From NCBI GenBank assembly GCA_031119595.1, contig JAVHXX010000027.1, positions 1 to 18,050 of the forward strand: 18,050 nt of DNA, read 5' to 3'. Positions 13,929-18,050 of the stretch are shown here, in pieces (within the stretch, counting starts at the first letter, position 1; each line of letters opens with the position of its first letter). This stretch comes from Patulibacter sp. GTDB taxonomy: Bacteria > Actinomycetota > Thermoleophilia > Solirubrobacterales > Solirubrobacteraceae. The notes beneath the pieces were generated by a model. The model was not told where the DNA came from. It saw only the letters and a list, made by a program, of their open reading frames with translations, and searched no databases. The position numbers and the translations under genes are program-made.

Positions 13929-14462
13929 ATGTCCACGAGACGCGTCGTGACGGGACACAACGAGGCCGGGAAGTCGGTCATCGCAAGCGACGAGGCGGTC
14001 GAACCGCTCGTCTCCACGGCCATGCCGGGGGTCGAGATGTTCTACCTCTGGGGCTACGACGCACCGCAGGTGTATCCGGACGCGGGCGAGCAGCCCGAGT
14101 GGACCACGCACTTCCCGCCGAAGGGTGGCGGCCGGTTCGTGATCTTCTCGCTGCCGCCGGCCGGCACGCCGGTACCGGAAGAGGCGGGCACGCCCGAGGC
14201 CCGCGCCGATGCCGACGCGACGTTCCCGGGCCTCCTCGATGTCTACGAAGCCGACGACCCCGGCATGCACACCTCCGAGACCACGGACTTCGCGGTCGTG
14301 CTCTCCGGGCAGGTGGTCCTGGAGCTCGACGACGGCGAGAAGCGCACGCTCGGCCCGGGCGACGTGGTGGTGCAGAACGGCACCCGCCACCGCTGGATCA
14401 ACGCGTTCGACGAGCGCGTGACGATCGGGTTCGTGCTGCTCGGCGCGGAGCGCCAGGGATGA
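13929..14462 (+). CDS. Cupin-domain protein divergent from the catabolic run
   Basis: The 177-residue protein has an ATG start 6 bases after GGAGG (13918-13922). A less conserved N-terminal half (1-100) precedes a single cupin_2 barrel. Motif 1 is GMHTSETTDFAVVLSG (112-127), in which His114 is kept and the usual second His and Glu are Ser116 and Asp120. Motif 2 is GDVVVQNGTRHRWIN (144-158) with His154 and Asn158. This MHxTxTxD(Y/F) style is common in small cupins encoded beside catabolic clusters whose reaction is unknown; the reduced metal ligand set makes dioxygenase chemistry uncertain. It shares the operator region with the GntR-led run, so co-regulation and a role with the same substrate (sensing, isomerisation or hydration) are inferred. 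It converges on the PucR-type gene. Confidence 0.88.
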   Translation: MSTRRVVTGHNEAGKSVIASDEAVEPLVSTAMPGVEMFYLWGYDAPQVYPDAGEQPEWTTHFPPKGGGRFVIFSLPPAGTPVPEEAGTPEARADADATFPGLLDVYEADDPGMHTSETTDFAVVLSGQVVLELDDGEKRTLGPGDVVVQNGTRHRWINAFDERVTIGFVLLGAERQG

Positions 14463-14520
14463 GCCCGAGGGGCCGCGGTCTCGGCCGCGCGCCCCATGCC
14501 CGTGCGCGCCCGGCGCCGTC

Positions 14521-14549
14521 GACGCGGCGCGCGGGGCTGGCGCCGCGTC
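14521..14549. terminator. 10-bp hairpin between convergent genes
   Basis: gacgcggcgc (14521-14530) and gcgccgcgtc (14540-14549) pair perfectly around a 9-base loop, directly abutting the stop codon of the PucR-type gene (14552-14550) and about 60 bases after the cupin stop. No T-tract follows. It is probably a bidirectional terminator or an end-protecting stem. Confidence 0.55.
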
Positions 14550-16487
14550 CTACCGGGACGTGTCCAGGACGCCCTGCAGGCGGCGGATCAGCAGTGCCAT
14601 CTGGGCCGTCAGCTGGTCCTCCGCGTTGCCGACGACATGCAGGCCCGTGTCGTCCTGGATCTTCGTGAGGCGGTAGCGGACGGTGTTCTCGTGGACGTCG
14701 AGCAGGATCGCCGCCCGACGGATGCTGTTGCCGGACGCGAAGAAGGCGCCGAGCGTGCGGAGATGTTCGAGCTGGCCGGGTTCGTGGGAGATCGGCCCGA
14801 GGGCGTCGTCGGCGAAGCGCTCGGCCTCCTCACGGCCGACGGCGGCGAGGAACATGCGGCCCGGCCCGAGGTCGGAGGCCGCGAGGAGCCGCTCGCTCTC
14901 CGGGCCGCTCATGAGCTGCTGGCAGCGCAGGACCTCGAGCGCCTCGTCGAGGCCGCGGCGGAAGTCCGAGGCGCCGTGGCACGGCGTCGACAGGGCGACG
15001 AACCGTTCGGCGTGGCCGCCGAGCTCGCCGAGGCCCAGACGCATGGTGCGCTTGAGGGTGTCGATCGGGGTGCGGCCGCGGGGGTCGTCCTCGGCGGCGA
15101 CCGGCATCACCGCGACGACGCCCTCGGCGACGGTCGTGGTGAGGACGTCGGTCACGCCGGCGGCTGAGGCGAGCGCGGCCGAGAGGTCGCGCGAGGACGG
15201 GAGCCCCGCCTCGGAGCCGGCGGGCGTCGCGACGACGCAGATCGCGTAGTCGGCGTCGAGGTCGATCCCGAGGTAGTCGGCGCGACGGCGCAGCGGGCCG
15301 GCGGCGCCGGCGCCGTGGGCGAGTTCGCGGGCGATCGTGGCGAGGCCGTCGCGCTTCGTGGCGGCATCGCGGCGCTCGGCGGCGAACTCGATCGACACGT
15401 GCCCGGCGACGCGGCGCGCGATGTGGCTGTCGAGGGCGCCGAGCCGGGCCGTGAACTCCATCACGACCACGTAGCCGACGCACTGGTCGTCCTCGCGGAC
15501 CGGTGCCACGAGGTAGCGGTGGCCGAGGCCGGCGTCGCGGTACGGGCCGAGGATCGCCGCGTCGCGACCGGTCGCCTCGAGGTCCTCGAGGGCGTTCCGG
15601 ATCGCGGTGTGGCCGCGCAGGTCCTCGTCGAAGAGGCGCATCGGCGGCGCCGGGCCGTCGTCGGGGGTGGCGCTCGCACGGCAGCGCAGGGTGCGGTCGT
15701 AGATCGCGCACGGCTTGCCGGACTGGCCGGCCATCGCGGCGGCGACGGCCTGCATGCTCGCGCCGCTGAGGGCCGCCTTGTGGAGTTGCTCGTCGAGGGC
15801 GGTGGCGCGCCGCAGGACCTCGTTCTGGCGGGCGATCGTGACGAGGCTGCGACGCAGCTCGGTCGTCGCCTGGGTCTGGGTGATCGCGAGCGACGCGAGG
15901 TCGGCGAAGGCGAGGGCGATGGCGCGGGTGTTCGCGTCGAAGGTGTGGGGCTGGTCCTCATTGTCGAGGTAGAGGATGCCGCTCACGGTGCCCTGCGAGA
16001 TGAGCGGGATCCCGAGGATCGAGCGGACGCCGTAGCGGCGCATCACCGAGCGCACGGGGCGGCGGTCGCGGCGGGTGTCGGCGATGAAGACGGGCTCGCC
16101 GGTGCGCACGATCTCGCGGGTGAACTGATCGGCCTCGGTGCCCGCGATGAGGTGCCGGACGGTCGAGTTGAGGTTGCCGTGCTCGGTGTGGCCGGCCATC
16201 CCGTGGAAGGCGTCACCGTCGGGTTCGCGGAGGAACACCGTGCAGCGCCGGACCGCGGTGAGCGAGCAGAGACGGGCGGTGACAAGGCCCAGGAGGGTGT
16301 CGAGGTTCTGGCCCTTCGTCATGGCCGCGGCGACGTCGGCGAAGGCGGCGAGCACGGCGGCGCGGCCGCCGCCGGCACCCGCCGAAGGCGCCGTGAGTGC
16401 GAGGTGCTCGACGAGGGCGCGCACCTCCGACGGTGCGGTGTCGTCGCGCTGTTCGATGGTTTCCGCAACGGTGCTCATAGGGGACAT
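14550..16487 (-). CDS. GAF-domain PucR/CdaR-family transcriptional regulator
   Basis: The 645-residue protein has an N-terminal GAF sensor (about 45-205; FADVAAAMTKGQNLDTLLGL, RCTVFLREPDG, SILGIPLISQGTVSGILYLD). A middle region of about 350 residues includes a CdaR GGDEF-like part (GIDLDADYAICVVAT and the following residues). The C-terminus is a PucR helix-turn-helix (about 578-630; FFASGNSIRRAAILLDVHENTVRYRLTKIQ). Family members are usually activators of nearby catabolic or transport genes and sense small molecules. ATG 16487 was chosen because GGAG lies about 8 bases upstream; a second ATG at 16478 lacks one. Its position beside the cupin and the nine-gene run suggests a second layer of control over the same pathway, but no target site could be identified. 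It is divergent from the biotin ligase gene over 56 bases. Confidence 0.92.
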   Translation of the reverse strand: MSPMSTVAETIEQRDDTAPSEVRALVEHLALTAPSAGAGGGRAAVLAAFADVAAAMTKGQNLDTLLGLVTARLCSLTAVRRCTVFLREPDGDAFHGMAGHTEHGNLNSTVRHLIAGTEADQFTREIVRTGEPVFIADTRRDRRPVRSVMRRYGVRSILGIPLISQGTVSGILYLDNEDQPHTFDANTRAIALAFADLASLAITQTQATTELRRSLVTIARQNEVLRRATALDEQLHKAALSGASMQAVAAAMAGQSGKPCAIYDRTLRCRASATPDDGPAPPMRLFDEDLRGHTAIRNALEDLEATGRDAAILGPYRDAGLGHRYLVAPVREDDQCVGYVVVMEFTARLGALDSHIARRVAGHVSIEFAAERRDAATKRDGLATIARELAHGAGAAGPLRRRADYLGIDLDADYAICVVATPAGSEAGLPSSRDLSAALASAAGVTDVLTTTVAEGVVAVMPVAAEDDPRGRTPIDTLKRTMRLGLGELGGHAERFVALSTPCHGASDFRRGLDEALEVLRCQQLMSGPESERLLAASDLGPGRMFLAAVGREEAERFADDALGPISHEPGQLEHLRTLGAFFASGNSIRRAAILLDVHENTVRYRLTKIQDDTGLHVVGNAEDQLTAQMALLIRRLQGVLDTSR

Positions 16488-16543
16488 TGTTAGCGCTCCG
16501 GACGCCTTTAGACAACCAAACGTATGAAAGATATGGTGACCGA
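16488..16543. promoter_or_regulatory. Short divergent promoter region
   Basis: Fifty-six A/T-richer bases separate the PucR-type and biotin-ligase starts, so both promoters must overlap here or lie inside the opposite gene. A weak rightward candidate is TAGACA (16509-16514) with ATATGG (16531-16536), whose start would fall at the biotin-ligase ATG. This is low confidence. Confidence 0.3.
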
Positions 16544-17395
16544 ATGAGCCCGGTCGATCATGTCAGTGAGGAAAGCGTCCGCCGCGTGGAGCGGCTCGGC
16601 GGCTGGCCGCTGCACCGGTTCTCCGAGCTGGGGTCGACGAACGACGAGGCCCGCCGGCTCGCTTCCGGCGGTGCGCCCCACGGCACCGTCGTGGTGGCCC
16701 GCAACCAGACCGCGGGCCACGGCCGCGCAGGCCGTCCGTGGATCGCGCCGGCGGGCGAGACGCTCTGCATGTCGATCGTGGTCCGCGACCAGGTCGAGTG
16801 GACGATCCTGCCGCTCGTGGCCGCGGTCGCGGTCGCGGAGACGGTCGGCGCGCAGGCCGCCATCAAGTGGCCGAATGATGTGGTGTTCGCGGAGGCACCA
16901 GGGGCTGGCCGCCGTGCCTGCACGCGTGGCGCCGCGGCGGCCCGTGGCGTGGCGCTGCGCAAGGTCGCCGGGATCCTCTGCACGGGCGTGCCGCACGACC
17001 GCTGGGCGGTCGTCGGGATCGGCCTGAACGTGGCCCTGGACCTGTCGACCGTGCCGGCCGAGATCGCCGAGCGTGCTGCCACGATGGGCCGCGAACCGTC
17101 CGAGCTCGACGACGTCCTCGCCGAACTCGTCGACCGCTTCCACGCGGCCCTCGCCCTCCCGTTCCTCGACCTCCTCGAGGCGTGGTCCGAGCGCGACGTC
17201 CTCCTCGGCGCGACCGTTGGCTGGGACGCCCCCGGTGCCGGCCCGCGCACCGGCACGGCCCGTGGCATCGACGCCCGGGGTCGACTCCGTGTGAAGTCGG
17301 CCCACGGCACCGTCGCCTACCTCGACGCGGGCGAGGTCCACCTCCGCTCGACCGCCGGAGGCGTGCTCGAAGGCGGGGCCGGCGAGCCCTGGTGA
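16544..17395 (+). CDS. birA: Biotin--[acetyl-CoA-carboxylase] ligase, no DNA-binding domain
   Basis: The 283-residue protein should attach biotin to carboxyl-carrier proteins via biotinyl-AMP. Motifs are STNDEARRLA (31-40), the biotin/ATP loop GHGRAGRPW (58-66; GRGRxGR in E. coli BirA), KWPND (108-112), the lysine-containing KVAGIL (140-145) and VVGIGLNV (156-163). A C-terminal SH3-like BPL_C domain (about 218-266) follows. There is no N-terminal helix-turn-helix, so it is a non-regulatory (group I) ligase. An Ala/Arg/Gly-rich insertion of about 20 residues (114-138) separates KWPND from KVAGIL, where only a few residues are usual. ATG 16544 was chosen because the in-frame upstream codons run into the PucR promoter region; GGTGA lies a few bases before it. 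No carboxylase genes are nearby, so it looks housekeeping and unrelated to the run. Confidence 0.93.
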   Translation: MSPVDHVSEESVRRVERLGGWPLHRFSELGSTNDEARRLASGGAPHGTVVVARNQTAGHGRAGRPWIAPAGETLCMSIVVRDQVEWTILPLVAAVAVAETVGAQAAIKWPNDVVFAEAPGAGRRACTRGAAAARGVALRKVAGILCTGVPHDRWAVVGIGLNVALDLSTVPAEIAERAATMGREPSELDDVLAELVDRFHAALALPFLDLLEAWSERDVLLGATVGWDAPGAGPRTGTARGIDARGRLRVKSAHGTVAYLDAGEVHLRSTAGGVLEGGAGEPW

Positions 17396-17458
17396 GGGCG
17401 CGGCGCTTGGAGCGCCGAGGCGTTTCGCTGCGGGAAAGCCCGCGACGGCGTCGCGCCC
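17396..17458. terminator. Multi-stem inverted-repeat element after birA
   Basis: Immediately after the birA stop, gggcgcg (17396-17402) pairs with cgcgccc (17452-17458). Within it lie cggcgct-tgg-agcgccg (17401-17417), gcggg-aaag-cccgc (17430-17443) and cgcgac-ggc-gtcgcg (17441-17455). The stems overlap slightly and so are alternatives. A terminator is the simplest reading, although there is no T-tract. Confidence 0.5.
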
Positions 17459-17468
17459 AAGAACGGTC

Positions 17469-17503
17469 GGAGGCTGGAGTTCGGTAACCGAGCCCCAACC
17501 TCC
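17469..17503. repeat. 35-bp imperfect palindrome
   Basis: Left arm 17469-17485 and right arm 17487-17503 match at 14 of 17 positions (one further position is a G-T pair) around the single base 17486, with perfect ends ggagg/cctcc and core tcggt-a-accga. It could be the terminator of the leftward gene at 17581 or a dispersed extragenic repeat; the window shows only one copy. Confidence 0.5.
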
Positions 17504-17559
17504 CGCTGTGTTCCGGTAGTCCGTACTCCGCGCGATGCGCACGCCGCGCGTCGTCCATG

Positions 17560-17582
17560 GAGCCCGTGCCCCATGGGGGCTC
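17560..17582 (-). terminator. Small hairpin overlapping the stop of the right-edge gene
   Basis: gagccc (17560-17565) and gggctc (17577-17582) can pair across 11 bases. The stem includes part of the TGA at 17583-17581 of the leftward gene. It is weak, and the 35-bp palindrome further downstream may be the real terminator. Confidence 0.3.
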
Positions 17583-18050
17583 AGGGCGCTCCGTGACGGC
17601 GTTCGGTCATCATCAGCTCGACCTCTGAGCTGTACAGCTCATGGTCCGCGGCGGGTTCGGTGCTGATGCCCGAGAGTGCATGCCTCGTGATGGCGGCGGC
17701 GATCCGCGGGGTGAGGAACACGTACCCGAGGTCGTCTGCGCGGAACAGGTCGCTCCCGTCCCATCGATCGGCGGACACGGGGAGTCCGCGGTGGATCGGA
17801 GTTGGATGGGCCGACGCCGACATCGTCCGCTCTGCGCGGTCGAAGTCGATCGCCCCGCCGCGGCCCGAGACCGCGAGGCCCGCGTACCCGTCGAGAGCGG
17901 CGCGGAGCGTTCGGTTCTTCACGGCGACGGGGACGAGAGACCATCCGGTCGCGCGTTCCTCGCAGAGCATCGACTGGAACAGCGGAGACACGAGCATCAC
18001 CCCGCCGCTGACGCCGATCAGGTCATCGACGCGAGCGCCCTGGATGTGGT
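17581..18050 (-). CDS. Imm11/DUF1629-like protein, 5' end beyond window
   Basis: The frame is open from the stop at 17583-17581 to the right edge, giving about 156 C-terminal residues; GTG 18000 and ATG 17997 are internal possibilities but the sequence before them (GARVDDLIGVSGG) still reads like protein, so the true start is probably outside. Visible features are VSPLFQSMLCEERATGWSL, LDGYAGLAVSGRGGAIDFDR, GSDLFRADDLGYVFLTPRI and ITRHALSGIST. The order 'YxxLxV...D...DLFR...YVFLTxRI...AL-SGI' resembles Imm11/DUF1629-type immunity proteins of polymorphic toxin systems and related double-CXXCG proteins. If so, a toxin gene should lie just beyond the right edge. The match is by pattern only and could be wrong. 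Confidence 0.55.
   Translation of the reverse strand, partial: HIQGARVDDLIGVSGGVMLVSPLFQSMLCEERATGWSLVPVAVKNRTLRAALDGYAGLAVSGRGGAIDFDRAERTMSASAHPTPIHRGLPVSADRWDGSDLFRADDLGYVFLTPRIAAAITRHALSGISTEPAADHELYSSEVELMMTERRHGAP

Noticed and set aside
1..18050. CRISPR arrays, tRNA/rRNA genes and riboswitches
   Set aside because: No regularly spaced repeats, cloverleaf-like sequences or recognisable riboswitch cores were found by eye on either strand.

Overview
The window is high-GC DNA whose codons almost all end in G or C. It carries a lipoprotein-type ABC binding protein, FCD-type GntR and GAF/PucR-type regulators and several possibly leaderless or four-base-overlapping starts. This fits an actinomycete; a Thermoleophilia-like lineage is a guess from protein style only. 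One stretch (about 680-2563) is visibly richer in A/T and in A/T-ending codons than the rest and looks acquired.

Layout. Positions 1-445 (minus) hold the N-terminal part of a secreted protein that runs off the left edge. Positions 788-2563 (plus) hold a tight two-gene module: a tandem winged-helix protein and a winged-helix/Rossmann (TIR- or deoxyribosyltransferase-like) protein, preceded by a repeat-dense, apparently leaderless promoter. The second gene converges on the next block, and both stop codons lie at the centre of a 20-bp perfect palindrome.

Positions 2560-13570 (minus) form one nine-gene run. In transcription order it encodes a GntR/FCD regulator, a permease, a double ATPase, a binding lipoprotein, an SDR dehydrogenase, a family III CoA-transferase, an aldehyde dehydrogenase, an HMG-CoA-lyase-like enzyme and acetoacetyl-CoA synthetase. 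Four junctions overlap by 4-11 bases and others are 3-5 bases apart; only the lipoprotein-SDR junction is wide and contains a 13-bp hairpin. Read as chemistry, the set imports a compound, oxidises alcohol to aldehyde to acid, makes the CoA ester, cleaves it to acetoacetate plus acetyl-CoA, and activates the acetoacetate. Mevalonate (or a related branched C6 diol or hydroxy acid) via free 3-hydroxy-3-methylglutarate fits each step. That would be an HMG-CoA-reductase-independent route, and it is the main hypothesis for this window. Substitutions at key positions of the lyase (Cys to Ser) and the CoA-transferase (Asp to Glu) leave the exact substrate open.

The 358-bp divergent region 13571-13928 carries three copies of a GG(G/T)ATAC-AAA motif, probably GntR operators, one of them inside a candidate promoter for the nine-gene run. 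A cupin gene (13929-14462, plus) is read the other way. It converges on a GAF/PucR-family activator gene (14550-16487, minus), with a 10-bp hairpin between them. A biotin-protein ligase (16544-17395, plus) follows. The next 185 bp are packed with inverted repeats, and a partial minus-strand gene resembling Imm11/DUF1629-type immunity proteins runs off the right edge. No tRNA, rRNA, CRISPR array, transposase or integrase was seen.
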